Below, piece by piece: positions 32,982 through 42,934 of a stretch of DNA of 64,000 nt (the first letter of the stretch is position 1; every line of letters begins with the position of its first letter). A program made the translations under genes and the position numbers. The stretch lies in the NCBI GenBank assembly GCA_000333235.1, contig CAPN01000051.1, positions 955,501 to 1,019,500 on the forward strand. Reading direction: 5' to 3'. Below the pieces are notes generated by a model that did not search any database, was not told the origin of the DNA, and saw only the letters and a list, made by a program, of their open reading frames with translations. This stretch comes from Pseudoalteromonas luteoviolacea B = ATCC 29581 (GTDB lineage: Bacteria; Pseudomonadota; Gammaproteobacteria; Enterobacterales; Alteromonadaceae).

Positions 32982-33973
32982 TGCAGCTTTTAGACATTCG
33001 TAATCTCACCATTGAACTTAAAACTGCCGATTCTGTGATTAGAGCCGTTGATCGCATTAATTTGAGCCTGAAGGAAGGCGAAGTGCATGCATTGGTCGGT
33101 GAGTCTGGATCCGGGAAAAGCCTAATAGCCAAAGCAATTGTTGGCGCGTTAAATAATCGCTGGACAGTCACGGCGGACAGAATGCATTGGCAAGGCGTTG
33201 ACTTAATGCGTTTAAGTCCAGAGAAACGCCGTAAAATAGTGAGTAAAGACATTGCAATGATCTATCAAGAGCCGAGTTTATGTCTAGACCCAACCGCTAA
33301 CATTGAAGATCAAATTGCCGAGTCCATTCCCGATGAGTTTTTAAAAGACGTCAGCATATTCTCTCGCCGCTCCGCTCGAAAACATCGAGTAATTGCTTTA
33401 CTCCATAAGGTTGGTATTCGCGACCACGAAAAGGTCATGTCTAGCTACCCCCATGAGTTATCGGAGGGGATCTGTCAAAAAGTAATGATAGCCATGGCAA
33501 TTGCTCGAAATCCAAAGTTGCTTATTGCTGATGAGCCTACTACTGCACTTGAAACCACGACTCGAGCTCAAGTTTTTCGACTATTAAAAAGTTTAAATCA
33601 ACTTAAAAATATGTCGGTGCTAATGATCTCTCACGAATTAGAAGAAATAGCAGATTGGTCACACACCATGCATGTGCTTTACTGCGGTCAAATGGTCGAA
33701 GCAGGCCCGACGGCTTCATTATTTAACTTACCGTTACATCCGTATACTCAAGCTTTAGTCAAAAGCATGCCCGACTTTGAACAAGGTATCACTCATAAAG
33801 AAGCACTCTATGCATTAAAGGGGACCATCCCACCTTTGGCGCATTTACCCATAGGTTGCCGCTTGGGCCCTCGCTGTCCTCAAGCACAAAAAGCCTGTGT
33901 TGTGACGCCTATTGTAGAGCGTTCTCATGGCCATGCATATGCTTGCCATTTCCCTTTAATAAAAGGAAAGTAA
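32981..33973 (+). CDS. sapD: Peptide ABC transporter ATPase SapD
   Basis: A 330-residue ATPase. Walker A is GESGSGKSLIAKA, the signature is the unusual LSEGICQKV, and Walker B is LLIADEPTTALE. The oligopeptide-transporter C-terminal extension has cysteines (GCRLGPRCPQAQKAC) typical of this subfamily. The LSEGICQK form in place of LSGGQ is also found in other SapD proteins. In E. coli SapD also affects Trk potassium uptake. Confidence 0.94.
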   Translation: MQLLDIRNLTIELKTADSVIRAVDRINLSLKEGEVHALVGESGSGKSLIAKAIVGALNNRWTVTADRMHWQGVDLMRLSPEKRRKIVSKDIAMIYQEPSLCLDPTANIEDQIAESIPDEFLKDVSIFSRRSARKHRVIALLHKVGIRDHEKVMSSYPHELSEGICQKVMIAMAIARNPKLLIADEPTTALETTTRAQVFRLLKSLNQLKNMSVLMISHELEEIADWSHTMHVLYCGQMVEAGPTASLFNLPLHPYTQALVKSMPDFEQGITHKEALYALKGTIPPLAHLPIGCRLGPRCPQAQKACVVTPIVERSHGHAYACHFPLIKGK

Positions 33974-33974
33974 C

Positions 33975-34736
33975 GTGCAACCTGTACTCAAAGTTCAAGC
34001 ATTAAATAAAACTTTTCGTATTCGCTCAGGAATTTTCAAACGTCGTTTGCTGCATGTGCTTAATGATATCTCATTTTGCGTCGCAGAAGGTGAAACCCTT
34101 GCAATCATAGGCGAAACAGGTTCAGGGAAAAGCACATTAGCCCGCGTGCTTGCGGGGGCAGAAATTGCCGATTCTGGCCAAATATTATTGGGTTCTGCGA
34201 CAATTGAAGATGATGGTATTCGTGAATTGAGCTGCCGCCATATTCGTTTAATTTTCCAAGATTCGAACCGCTCTCTCAATCCAGGCTTAACGATTGGTGA
34301 TATATTAGATGACTGCTTAAGATTTAACACACTGCTTAGTGCAAAACAGCGGCTAGTCAAAATAAAAGAAACACTTATCAAAGTCGGCTTACTCGCTGAT
34401 CATCAAGAATACTATCCTCATATGTTTAGTGGTGGTCAATTGCAGCGCATAGCGCTCGCTAGAGCCATTATTCTCGATCCTAAAGTGTTAGTGCTCGATG
34501 AGGCCTTGTCGTCTCTCGACCCGTCAGTTCGAGCTCAAATAGTTAACCTGCTCTTGAAATTACAAAAGGAATCTGGACTCAGTTTCATATTGATAACGCA
34601 TCACTTAAGCACGGTTCGACATATGAGCGATCAAGTAATGGTTATGCACAAAGGTAAAATTGTAGAATACGGTGATACTGAAGCTATTTTTAATAACCCT
34701 AATTCCATTATAACGCAACGATTACTCAACTATTAG
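33975..34736 (+). CDS. sapF: Peptide ABC transporter ATPase SapF
   Basis: A 253-residue ATPase with Walker A GETGSGKSTLA, signature FSGGQLQRIALARA and Walker B VLVLDEALSSLD. The start is GTG with AAAGGAAAG in front, 1 bp after sapD. It is last in the operon. No strong terminator is visible in the 50 bp before the convergent gene. Confidence 0.94.
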   Translation: MQPVLKVQALNKTFRIRSGIFKRRLLHVLNDISFCVAEGETLAIIGETGSGKSTLARVLAGAEIADSGQILLGSATIEDDGIRELSCRHIRLIFQDSNRSLNPGLTIGDILDDCLRFNTLLSAKQRLVKIKETLIKVGLLADHQEYYPHMFSGGQLQRIALARAIILDPKVLVLDEALSSLDPSVRAQIVNLLLKLQKESGLSFILITHHLSTVRHMSDQVMVMHKGKIVEYGDTEAIFNNPNSIITQRLLNY

Positions 34737-34786
34737 CATTACACATCTGCACGTAGATTGAGTATGCATGTTCGAATAACTTAAAT

Positions 34787-35620
34787 TTAACGTAAATGCT
34801 CTGCTGGAGCGATACGATTGAAGTTTTCATTAAACGCGTTGATTAATGAAGGATCGATGTAATCAGCGTGCCAGCGATAATACTGCTGAGTTGCTTTGAG
34901 TTGTCTCAACATTGCATTGATATTTTTTAAAAATGCACGAGTAACATCAGAATCAATGCAGGCAATGTGCCCGGGAACCAACGGATCCAGGCCTTTAATA
35001 GAGAGTTGTTTAGGTTTGAACGTCGATGCAATGGCAAGCTTTTTATGGTTGAATTCAACGATCGATGGATATTCAAGTAACAGATCAAAACGATCCGCAA
35101 CTAACATGGTGTGCATTTGGCTTTCGTTTTCTACACCGTCTTTTACATAAACATTTTTAACGTCCAATCCTTTAACTACTGAATCAACTTCGTCGCCATA
35201 TGAACGCTCATGCTCAACACCTAAAACGAGATTTGGGTGTGCTTCGATAAATTCCGATAAATTAAGCGAGTTATGCACATAGTTAACTTCCTTATTGGCA
35301 TTTAAAAAAAGTTGTAAACCTAAAAAATAAGTTAAGGGCTCACTAAAAATAAGTGCTTCACTTCGAGATTGGTTTTTAACAAGGTTTCTGACACATTGAC
35401 CATCACCGCTTAAAATATTCTTTAACGAACGATTTATACTGGCTTCTTCCTCGACGATGACAAAACCAGATATATTGTCTTTCAAATAATCAAAAACTAA
35501 CTGCTCTGTTTTTACATCTTCAGAAACATTCACATATACTTTTACTATGTCCGGCTGCGCAATGACATTGAACGAAAAGAGTATAAAAACGCCAATGAAA
35601 ATACGCAAAAGTGAACTCAT
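34787..35620 (-). CDS. Periplasmic solute-binding-like protein
   Basis: A 277-residue exported protein. The ATG at 35620 gives a signal peptide (MSSLLRIFIGVFILFSFNVIA). The mature part resembles family 3 amino acid binding proteins: an early ILSGDGQCVRN region, ALIFSEPLTYFLGLQLF, and a late lobe DRFDLLLEYPSIVEF. No transport genes of that class are adjacent, so it may act as a sensor or an orphan binding protein. Two cysteines could form a disulfide. It is convergent with sapF. Confidence 0.75.
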   Translation of the reverse strand: MSSLLRIFIGVFILFSFNVIAQPDIVKVYVNVSEDVKTEQLVFDYLKDNISGFVIVEEEASINRSLKNILSGDGQCVRNLVKNQSRSEALIFSEPLTYFLGLQLFLNANKEVNYVHNSLNLSEFIEAHPNLVLGVEHERSYGDEVDSVVKGLDVKNVYVKDGVENESQMHTMLVADRFDLLLEYPSIVEFNHKKLAIASTFKPKQLSIKGLDPLVPGHIACIDSDVTRAFLKNINAMLRQLKATQQYYRWHADYIDPSLINAFNENFNRIAPAEHLR

Positions 35621-35719
35621 CCTTGTCTCTCTACATTTTGATTTAATCACAGCTTAGTAAAAGTTTGAATTAATGACAATGCTGTACCTATCTAGCAAGA
35701 AATATTTGTAATAAACCAA

Positions 35720-36535
35720 TCAACGGGATGGTTTGTCGTATTCCTGCACTAACTGAAGATACTTCGATTCGATAAAATTTTTCTCTTTAGTGAGGTGCTT
35801 AAGCGCGCGTTGCGTCGTCTCTAAATCTTTTTGAATTTCAGCTACTTTACTTTTATTCTCAGTCGTATTGTGTTGAAGCTCTAATTGTTGGATGGCTTGC
35901 GCTTGCTCTGAAATTTGACGACGATAGTTTTGTAGCGTCTCAAGCATATCCCTTTTTTCTTGCTCGAACGTTAGGGTCAGTGACTTTACGTTTTGACCAC
36001 CATTAGACTCAATTTTTTGTTCTAATTGCTCATATTTTTCGAGTAGCTCAGCTTTCTCTTTTTGTAATGATTCAACGGTTTCATATTGATCATATAATTT
36101 TCTGCGAGTGACGTGCAGGCGCTCAACACTTTTATCCAAGTCGCCTTTTAACTTTTTAATTAAAGCATGCGATCGGATTAGCTTTTTATTTAATTCATCA
36201 ATATTGACCTGTTCTTGTTCTGAAATGTGATCATGAGTAGAGCTTCGCACTTCGGCTAATTGCTGCTCTAAAGCTAATTGCACTCTTGCAAGTTCAGAAA
36301 TTGTATCGGCATGCTCTTTTACGTAATTTAATGCATTATCTACTGATTCACGACACATCGCTAAAACGGCGCTATCATCTCTTGAATTTGACTGGCTAGT
36401 TTGTTGAATGTGCATGTAATGACGAAATTCTCGCAATATTAACAATAATATGAGAAACCACCCTGCTAAAATCAACAAACCTAAATTGCCTACCAGCCCT
36501 TGAATTACCTCTGCGGAGATGGCAGTTTGCCACAT
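35720..36535 (-). CDS. Membrane-anchored coiled-coil protein, unknown
   Basis: A 271-residue protein with one N-terminal membrane helix (about 14-34) and a long cytoplasmic coiled coil from about 80 to the end (heptads in LEQQLAEVRSS, LEKYEQLEQKIE, QAIQQLELQH). No enzymatic motif is visible. The divergent partner is a response regulator, and the two share a 95-bp promoter region. A structural or scaffold role is plausible; I do not recognise a named family. Confidence 0.75.
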   Translation of the reverse strand: MWQTAISAEVIQGLVGNLGLLILAGWFLILLLILREFRHYMHIQQTSQSNSRDDSAVLAMCRESVDNALNYVKEHADTISELARVQLALEQQLAEVRSSTHDHISEQEQVNIDELNKKLIRSHALIKKLKGDLDKSVERLHVTRRKLYDQYETVESLQKEKAELLEKYEQLEQKIESNGGQNVKSLTLTFEQEKRDMLETLQNYRRQISEQAQAIQQLELQHNTTENKSKVAEIQKDLETTQRALKHLTKEKNFIESKYLQLVQEYDKPSR

Positions 36536-36630
36536 AACTAGCCTCTTTTTTTTTAACGGTATATCATCAGTTTAGTGTTACATAAAAAAAAAGCCTATAC
36601 TAATTTAATGAAACTTCGTTAGGAGATTTT

Positions 36631-37530
36631 GTGAAAATCTTGATTGTCGACGATAGCTTGGCAACTTTAGAAATAGTACGCCGCGGCCTTGAAAAATTTG
36701 GATATCGTAAGTTATTGATCCAAAAAGCAGATAGAGCACGAAAAGCGTTGCAAATAATCGGTCAATGGAAACCAGATATTGTCCTTACTGATTGGAATAT
36801 GCCTGATATGTCGGGTTTACAATTACTCAATGCCATCATGCAACGTAACCTTGGCATGAAAGTCGCGATGATTACCACCGTAGATGACGAGGAACAAGTT
36901 CAGTTAGCGCTACAAGCCGGCGCGGCATTTGTTTTATCCAAACCTTTCGATGATGAAACGCTACACCAGCATATTTTACCCCTGGTACAAGGTGCGGAGA
37001 GTAGTGAATTACTACTCGACAATGTCGAGGTTACTATCGATGGTGAACTCGCCCTGCCTAAACTTAATCAGTTAGAAAAACTCATTCACAAACATATATC
37101 CGAAGACCTAACTATTAGCACAATTAAGTCTCAAGAGTTTGACGAAACGAAAGTCCCTTGTGTCATGGCGATTTATGAAGATCCAGAATCACAAAAAGTT
37201 CGAGCTGTTGGTATCTTAGATATTTACGCCACTTGTGTAATGGCGAGTAGTTGTAAAGTAATTCCTATTGAAGAGGCGCAACAAGCAATTCATCAGCACC
37301 TTGTGTCTCAGGAAATACTAGAGGCCGCAAAAGACGCACTCACCTACACAGCCTATGCCTTTTTAGACAAACGCACGCGTCGTAGTTTAAGAGTAAAAAC
37401 AGTTAAATTTGTCCCTGCAACATTTTCTAAACTTGAACAATTATTTAAAACAGAAGTAACTCGAAGACTTGACTTCAGTTGTCAACGTGAAGGTATGGCG
37501 CTAGGTAAAATTTTGTTGGTAGGTCTTTAA
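36631..37530 (+). CDS. Response regulator with uncharacterised output domain
   Basis: A 299-residue protein starting at GTG with AGGAG 7 bp upstream. The receiver domain (1-120) is complete: acidic pair VDDS, phospho-acceptor D54 in LTDWNMPD, ITT and SKPFDD. The remaining 175 residues have no helix-turn-helix and no GGDEF, EAL or kinase motif. A CheC/CheX-like fold is conceivable from the pattern of a duplicated beta-rich half, but this is a guess. No cognate kinase is nearby. Confidence 0.82.
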   Translation: MKILIVDDSLATLEIVRRGLEKFGYRKLLIQKADRARKALQIIGQWKPDIVLTDWNMPDMSGLQLLNAIMQRNLGMKVAMITTVDDEEQVQLALQAGAAFVLSKPFDDETLHQHILPLVQGAESSELLLDNVEVTIDGELALPKLNQLEKLIHKHISEDLTISTIKSQEFDETKVPCVMAIYEDPESQKVRAVGILDIYATCVMASSCKVIPIEEAQQAIHQHLVSQEILEAAKDALTYTAYAFLDKRTRRSLRVKTVKFVPATFSKLEQLFKTEVTRRLDFSCQREGMALGKILLVGL

Positions 37531-37865
37531 TCACAATATCAATCCTCTTAATTTAGTGATCTATTTTTGAGGCAAGGCGAGCCTGTCGATAACTAGTTGC
37601 AGATGTTGCTATTTAGTTGTTCTAAATAAGACATTTTTAGCACCGCGTGTGATAGCTTTGGTCCCTAAATATGTTCAAGTGTTATGGTGGGTTGTTATAG
37701 CTAATCGAGTATAACCAGTAGGTCACGACTAACGTTGCTTTTTTCTAGCAATAAAAGAGTCTGAATTCCCAACTCTTGATGTTTATTGAGTGGATATAAA
37801 AAAGCCTGATTTAAAATCAGGCCTTTTCATATGAACAGGTATCTAAAACATAGAATTCGTTTTAG
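37531..37865. other. Intergenic region, possible repeat remnants
   Basis: There is no convincing gene in these 335 bp. It contains a short hairpin (AAGAGT/ACTCTT, about 37756-37776), the ppiD terminator near its right end, and low-complexity AT-rich sequence. A stretch around 37571-37700 (aggcgagcctgtcgataact onwards) has the look of other dispersed intergenic repeats but has no second copy in this window. Confidence 0.5.
37799..37830 (-). terminator. Terminator of ppiD
   Basis: GCCTGATTTTAAATCAGGC stem-loop (palindromic core) with TTTTTT on the minus-strand exit side and TTTT on the other. Confidence 0.88.
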
Positions 37866-39773
37866 TTACTCCTGCACTACTTCTCTTTGCGCGTACTTAA
37901 CTTCCGCTTGAGCTTTTAATGCTTCTAACAATGCATAGTAGTTCTTGTTTGCTTGCGACATTGCAAAATTTTGCTTTTGCGCGTCTTCAATTGCTTGCTC
38001 TGCAGTTAGAGTATTCACCGCGGTCAATTGAATAAGCGCCGCATCGCCATTACCTAACTCCACCATTTGAACTGGCATATTGTCAGCTGTCGGATGCGAA
38101 AGCTTAAACGCAGTTCGCACTAACGCAGGTGCGATTGAATAACTACGACGTGTCAGAGCGTCGTCAGTTTTCATTTCTAAACCTGCTGTTTCTACCGCGC
38201 TTGCAAATGCAGTCCCACCTTGGATCTGTTCAAACAATGCTTGAGCTTGAACTTTCACTTCAGCAGAGGCTTTTTGAGCTTTGATTGTCGCTATAATGCC
38301 ATCTTTTACTTCTTCCAGTGATTTCGTGGCAGCCGCTTTATAGTCTGCAACACGCACCACTACAATATGCTCTGGCGCCACTTCTATCAATTCGGAATTA
38401 ACACGATCTTCTAAAACTTCAGGAGAAAAAAGCGCTCGCGTGACAGATGGATTATTTAAAGGCTCAGGTAATGCTGATTTGCCTATTAATGGCTGTGTCT
38501 TAACAACAACTCCGGCAACTTCAGAGGCATCAAGCAATGTATCTGAAATTTCGAACGCCTTTTCAGCAAGTACAGTTTGCTTTTGATAGAATGCATCAAT
38601 TTTTGCCGTTTTTTCTAATTCAGCCAGCAAGGTTTCATAAACAGCATCAAGCGGCTTTACTTTTTCTGCTTGATAGTCTGTCAATTTAATGATGTGATAA
38701 CCGAATTCCGATTGAACAATACCTGAGACATCGCCTTTTTCTTTCAGTGCAAACGCTGCCTCTTCGAACGCTGGGTCCATCATTCCTTCGTCAATCCAGT
38801 CTAAGTCACCGCCATTTTCAGCACTAACTATATCGGAAGACTCTGTTTGTGCAAGCTGCGCAAAATCTTCTCCTGCTTTAATACGAGCAAGAACTGACTC
38901 TGCTTTTTCCTTTGCTGCGCTATCATCTTCTGAGTTATCAATCAGTATATGAGCAACTCGACGACGCTCAGGTTCCATATACTGTGCTTTTTGCTCGTTA
39001 TAATAAGCTTTTACGTCTTCGGCTGTTGGACCTTCAGTTAATACGATGTCGCTCGCTTTTAATTCAACAAATTCGATAGCGACTTGCTCTTCTGACTGAA
39101 ATAATCCTTGGTTCAAATCGTAATAATCTTGCACTTCCGAGTCATCTACTGTGATAGTTTCAATGACTTTGTTTTTATCTAGTACAGCGTAATTAATCGC
39201 GCGAGTTTGTGTCTCGAGAGCTAACGCACCTTGAATTTCATTCTCTAGCGCAAAATCAGTACCTGCAACAGCCTGTACTAATTGACTTCGTGTCATATCT
39301 TCACGTAAAAATTCACGAAACGTATCTGGCTGAAAATTCATTTGGCGAATGACTTGTAAATAACGGTCATTGCTAAACTCGCCGCCCATTTGGAAATAAG
39401 GCATCTCTAGTATCGTTTGTTTTACTTTTTCATCGCTTACACGCAACCCAAGCTCTTTTGCTAATTGCGACTGCAATTCTTGTTGAATAAGGCGTTCAAT
39501 TACGCCTTTACGCACCTGCTCCATATACGCTGGATCTTGTGCGATTTGGTTAAAGTATTCACCAAACTGTTGCTCTAAACGCGCACGTTCATTCTCGAAT
39601 GCACGAGAAAATGCGCCCTGCCCAATGACCACGCCATTTACTTCTGCGACTGGTTGTTCTGTAGTTCGACCCAGGTAACCACCAATCCCTGCCAAAGCAA
39701 AAGACAAGATCACTAAGCCTAAGATAATCTTGACTACAACACCTTGTGAGCCTTCTCTGATCTTTTCTAGCAT
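37866..39773 (-). CDS. ppiD: Periplasmic folding chaperone PpiD
   Basis: A 635-residue inner-membrane anchored SurA-like chaperone. It has an N-terminal helix (about 13-32, VVKIILGLVILSFALAGIGGYLG in parts), a SurA_N-like region, and a parvulin domain about 265-360 (RRVAHILI, GGDLDWIDEGMMDPAFEEAAF, SEFGYHIIKL). It helps outer-membrane and secreted proteins leaving the Sec channel. Downstream of hupB, as in E. coli, with a terminator between the two genes. Confidence 0.95.
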   Translation of the reverse strand: MLEKIREGSQGVVVKIILGLVILSFALAGIGGYLGRTTEQPVAEVNGVVIGQGAFSRAFENERARLEQQFGEYFNQIAQDPAYMEQVRKGVIERLIQQELQSQLAKELGLRVSDEKVKQTILEMPYFQMGGEFSNDRYLQVIRQMNFQPDTFREFLREDMTRSQLVQAVAGTDFALENEIQGALALETQTRAINYAVLDKNKVIETITVDDSEVQDYYDLNQGLFQSEEQVAIEFVELKASDIVLTEGPTAEDVKAYYNEQKAQYMEPERRRVAHILIDNSEDDSAAKEKAESVLARIKAGEDFAQLAQTESSDIVSAENGGDLDWIDEGMMDPAFEEAAFALKEKGDVSGIVQSEFGYHIIKLTDYQAEKVKPLDAVYETLLAELEKTAKIDAFYQKQTVLAEKAFEISDTLLDASEVAGVVVKTQPLIGKSALPEPLNNPSVTRALFSPEVLEDRVNSELIEVAPEHIVVVRVADYKAAATKSLEEVKDGIIATIKAQKASAEVKVQAQALFEQIQGGTAFASAVETAGLEMKTDDALTRRSYSIAPALVRTAFKLSHPTADNMPVQMVELGNGDAALIQLTAVNTLTAEQAIEDAQKQNFAMSQANKNYYALLEALKAQAEVKYAQREVVQE

Positions 39774-39842
39774 GTGTTATTCTCTTTATCTAAGCCAAAG
39801 CTACACCCAATGTGCCAGCCTTGTTTACGCTGTTAACTATGT

Positions 39843-39877
39843 AAAAAAAGCGTATCTTACCAGATACGCTTTTTTTG
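39843..39877. terminator. Terminator of hupB
   Basis: AAAAAAGCGTATCT and AGATACGCTTTTTTT pair around TACC. The perfect symmetry gives a T tract in both directions. It lies between hupB and ppiD. Confidence 0.92.
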
Positions 39878-39938
39878 TTGAAGCAAGTCACTCTAATCAG
39901 AACAAGATCACTGTAAATAGGTGACCGACTTCAGGTGA

Positions 39939-40211
39939 TTAGTTCACCGCGTCTTTAAGTGCTTTACCCGCTTTAAAAGAAGGGATATTCGCTGCTGCGA
40001 TTTGAATTGTTTCACCAGTTTGCGGATTACGACCTGAACGAGCTGCACGCTCACGCACAGAGAAAGTTCCAAAACCAACTAGTGCTACAGAGTCGCCATT
40101 TTTAAGCGCACCAGTTACTGATTCGATGAATGAATCTAGAGCACGACCTGCAGCCGCTTTAGAGATGTCAGCGTCAGCTGCGATTTGATCGATTAATTGA
40201 GATTTATTCAC
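39939..40211 (-). CDS. hupB: DNA-binding protein HU-beta
   Basis: A 90-residue nucleoid protein. [25 protein letters not shown] in parts and the arm [22 protein letters not shown] identify HU; the intercalating proline sits in RNPQTG. The start codon is GTG with AGGA upstream. It follows lon as in E. coli and has its own promoter. Confidence 0.97.
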   Translation of the reverse strand: MNKSQLIDQIAADADISKAAAGRALDSFIESVTGALKNGDSVALVGFGTFSVRERAARSGRNPQTGETIQIAAANIPSFKAGKALKDAVN

Positions 40212-40233
40212 AATATCATCCTCTTACATTGTT

Positions 40234-40263
40234 ATTATCAAGAGCGAAGGTTTTTAACGCCAA
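40234..40263 (-). promoter_or_regulatory. Predicted promoter of hupB
   Basis: On the minus strand TTGGCG (40258-40263), 18-bp spacer, GATAAT (40234-40239), with a short leader before the GTG. Confidence 0.5.
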
Positions 40264-40461
40264 ACTTAATCTTAAAAGATAGCTTAGTTTAACCACATCA
40301 CTGCAAGTTAAAATTATAGAGACATCTTAGCGACTCTCTAAACCTAAAATTCTCGTCAAGCCTAGACCACACAAGGGCTAGGCTTAAATACAGTGCCTAA
40401 CTTAACATACCTTTTAGATTTGAAAAGCCTTTTCAGACACTTTTTTTAGTTTTTTCACAAA

Positions 40462-42813
40462 TTACGCGGTTTCGAGCGTAAATTGCTCTACAGGATTGGC
40501 TAATGCAAGTTTCAATACATCGTCAATCCAAGTAACTGGGTGAATATCTAAACCTTCCAGTACATTCGCAGGAATTTCTTTTAGATCGCGTTCATTCTTT
40601 TTCGGAATAAGTACACGCTTAATCCCACCGCGATGTGCCGCTAGCAGTTTTTCTTTTAATCCCCCAATTGGCAATACCTCACCACGTAGAGTAATTTCCC
40701 CGGTCATGGCTACATCTGAGCGCACTGGGTTACCAGTTAAACTAGACACAAGTGCTGTCACCATTGCGATACCTGCACTAGGCCCATCTTTTGGCGTGGC
40801 ACCTTCTGGCACATGCACATGTATATCGCGCTTTTCGTAAAAATCGGCGTTGATACGCAACTTTTCTGCGCGGCTGCGTACAACAGTCATTGCTGCTTGA
40901 ATTGACTCTTGCATTACATCACCCAGTGAACCCGTAAACGTAAGCTTACCTTTACCTGGTACTGCAGCCGATTCGATAGTTAATAAGTCTCCACCCACTT
41001 CTGTCCATGCAAGTCCGGTGACTTGACCAATTCGATCACCATCTTCAGCTTTACCATAATCAAATCGTTGTACGCCAAGATAATGGCCAAGATTTTCGCC
41101 ATCAATATTGACATGGCTAATCGTTTTATTAAGCAGAATCTCTTTGACCGCTTTACGGCACAGCTTAGAAATTTCACGTTCTAAATTACGCACACCAGCT
41201 TCACGCGTATAGAAGCGAATAATGCCAATAATGGCTGAATCTTCAATCGTAATTTCTTTTTCTTTAAGACCGTTGCGTTTAACTTGCTTTGGTATCAAAT
41301 GCTGTTTCGAAATATTCAGTTTTTCGTCTTCGGTATATCCAGATAAACGGATCACTTCCATACGGTCTAAAAGTGGACCTGGAATATTAAAACTGTTTGA
41401 CGTCGCGACAAACATAACGTCCGACAAGTCATAATCTACTTCTAAATAATGATCAGCAAAATTACTGTTTTGTTCTGGATCTAGTACTTCAAGCAACGCC
41501 GATGCCGGATCGCCTCGCATGTCCGACGACATTTTGTCGATTTCATCTAACAAAAACAGTGGGTTTTTCACGCCAACCTTAGTCATACTTTGAATAAGCT
41601 TGCCTGGCATTGAACCTATGTATGTACGACGGTGACCACGAATTTCAGCTTCATCACGAACCCCACCTAAAGCCATGCGAACGTATTTCCGACCTGTCGC
41701 TTTGGCAATCGACTGTCCGAGAGAGGTCTTACCGACCCCTGGCGGACCAACTAAACATAAAATCGGACCTTTGAGCTTATTCGTACGCTGCTGAACCGCA
41801 AGGTATTCAACAATGCGCTCTTTTACCTTTTCAAGTCCATAATGGTCGGAGTTTAAAATGTCTTCTGCACCGGCTAAATCTTTTTTAACTTTGGAGCGCT
41901 TTTTCCAAGGAACATTAATTAGCGTATCGATATAGCTGCGAACGACGGTTGCCTCTGCAGACATCGGTGACATCATTTTAAGCTTATTCAGCTCTGCCAT
42001 CGCCTTGTCAGAGGCTTCTTTTGGCATTCCAGCATCGCCAATACGCTTCTTAATGGTTTCAAATTCATCAGGCACATCATCGAGCTCACCCAATTCTTTT
42101 TGGATAGCTTTCATCTGCTCGTTGAGATAGTACTCACGTTGAGATTTCTCCATTTGCTTTTTAACACGCGCACGGATCTTTTTCTCAACTTGCAGTAAAT
42201 CAATTTCGCCTTCCATTAGCGCCATTAAATACTCTAGACGCTCAGTCACATCACTGATTTCAAGAACTTTTTGTTTCTCAACTACTTTCAGTGGCATGTG
42301 CGCTGCCATCGTGTCTGCTAGGCGCGCCGCATCGTCCAATCCCGAAATTGACGTGAGCACTTCAGGTGGGATTTTTTTATTTAGTTTAACGTAGCCTTCA
42401 AACTGGCTAATCGCGCTTCGAATGAATATGTCTTGTTCTTGCTCGTCAATATGCGTTGACTCTACAAATTCCGCTTCCGCTTGGAAAAATTCATCCGTAT
42501 TAATGAATTTAACCAACTTAGCGCGCTGGTTACCTTCAACTAAAACCTTTACTGTACCATCTGGCAGTTTCAGCAATTGTAAAACGGTTGCAACCGTTCC
42601 CATGCTATACAGTTCATCGACAGAAGGGTCGTCAACAGTTGCGTCTTTTTGAGCAACTAAAAAGATTTGCTTGTCCGCATCCATCGCGGCTTCTAGGCAG
42701 CGGATCGATTTTTCACGCCCAACAAACAAAGGGATAACCATGTGTGGATAAACAACCACATCGCGCAGAGCCAGTACAGGGATCTCTACTCGATCCTTTC
42801 TTTCAAGTGTCAT
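40462..42813 (-). CDS. lon: ATP-dependent protease Lon
   Basis: A 783-residue LonA protease. The N-terminal substrate domain ([25 protein letters not shown] in parts) is followed by the AAA+ module with Walker [12 protein letters not shown] and Walker [11 protein letters not shown]. The proteolytic domain has the Ser-Lys dyad ([11 protein letters not shown] and [14 protein letters not shown]). It removes misfolded proteins and regulators. A sigma-32-like promoter precedes it. Confidence 0.98.
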   Translation of the reverse strand: MTLERKDRVEIPVLALRDVVVYPHMVIPLFVGREKSIRCLEAAMDADKQIFLVAQKDATVDDPSVDELYSMGTVATVLQLLKLPDGTVKVLVEGNQRAKLVKFINTDEFFQAEAEFVESTHIDEQEQDIFIRSAISQFEGYVKLNKKIPPEVLTSISGLDDAARLADTMAAHMPLKVVEKQKVLEISDVTERLEYLMALMEGEIDLLQVEKKIRARVKKQMEKSQREYYLNEQMKAIQKELGELDDVPDEFETIKKRIGDAGMPKEASDKAMAELNKLKMMSPMSAEATVVRSYIDTLINVPWKKRSKVKKDLAGAEDILNSDHYGLEKVKERIVEYLAVQQRTNKLKGPILCLVGPPGVGKTSLGQSIAKATGRKYVRMALGGVRDEAEIRGHRRTYIGSMPGKLIQSMTKVGVKNPLFLLDEIDKMSSDMRGDPASALLEVLDPEQNSNFADHYLEVDYDLSDVMFVATSNSFNIPGPLLDRMEVIRLSGYTEDEKLNISKQHLIPKQVKRNGLKEKEITIEDSAIIGIIRFYTREAGVRNLEREISKLCRKAVKEILLNKTISHVNIDGENLGHYLGVQRFDYGKAEDGDRIGQVTGLAWTEVGGDLLTIESAAVPGKGKLTFTGSLGDVMQESIQAAMTVVRSRAEKLRINADFYEKRDIHVHVPEGATPKDGPSAGIAMVTALVSSLTGNPVRSDVAMTGEITLRGEVLPIGGLKEKLLAAHRGGIKRVLIPKKNERDLKEIPANVLEGLDIHPVTWIDDVLKLALANPVEQFTLETA

Positions 42814-42856
42814 TCTACTCTCTTCGCACTAATAATCTTTAAAGGGATACTCAGCT

Positions 42857-42885
42857 ATATGGGGATAAGCCAAGTAAAGTTCAAT
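42857..42885 (-). promoter_or_regulatory. Sigma-32-like promoter of lon
   Basis: On the minus strand ATTGAAC (42879-42885), 14-bp spacer, CCCCATAT (42857-42864), close to the heat-shock consensus CTTGAAA-N11-16-CCCCATNT. It lies about 45 bp before lon. Confidence 0.75.
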
Positions 42886-42893
42886 ACAATGAT

Positions 42894-42920
42894 AAAAAAA
42901 GGAGCCTCAGGCTCCTTTTT
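42894..42920 (-). terminator. Terminator of clpX
   Basis: AGGAGCCT and AGGCTCCT pair directly, with T7 on the minus-strand exit and T5 on the other side. It lies 15 bp after the clpX stop. Confidence 0.9.
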
Positions 42921-42934
42921 CTTGTGCCTTCTTC

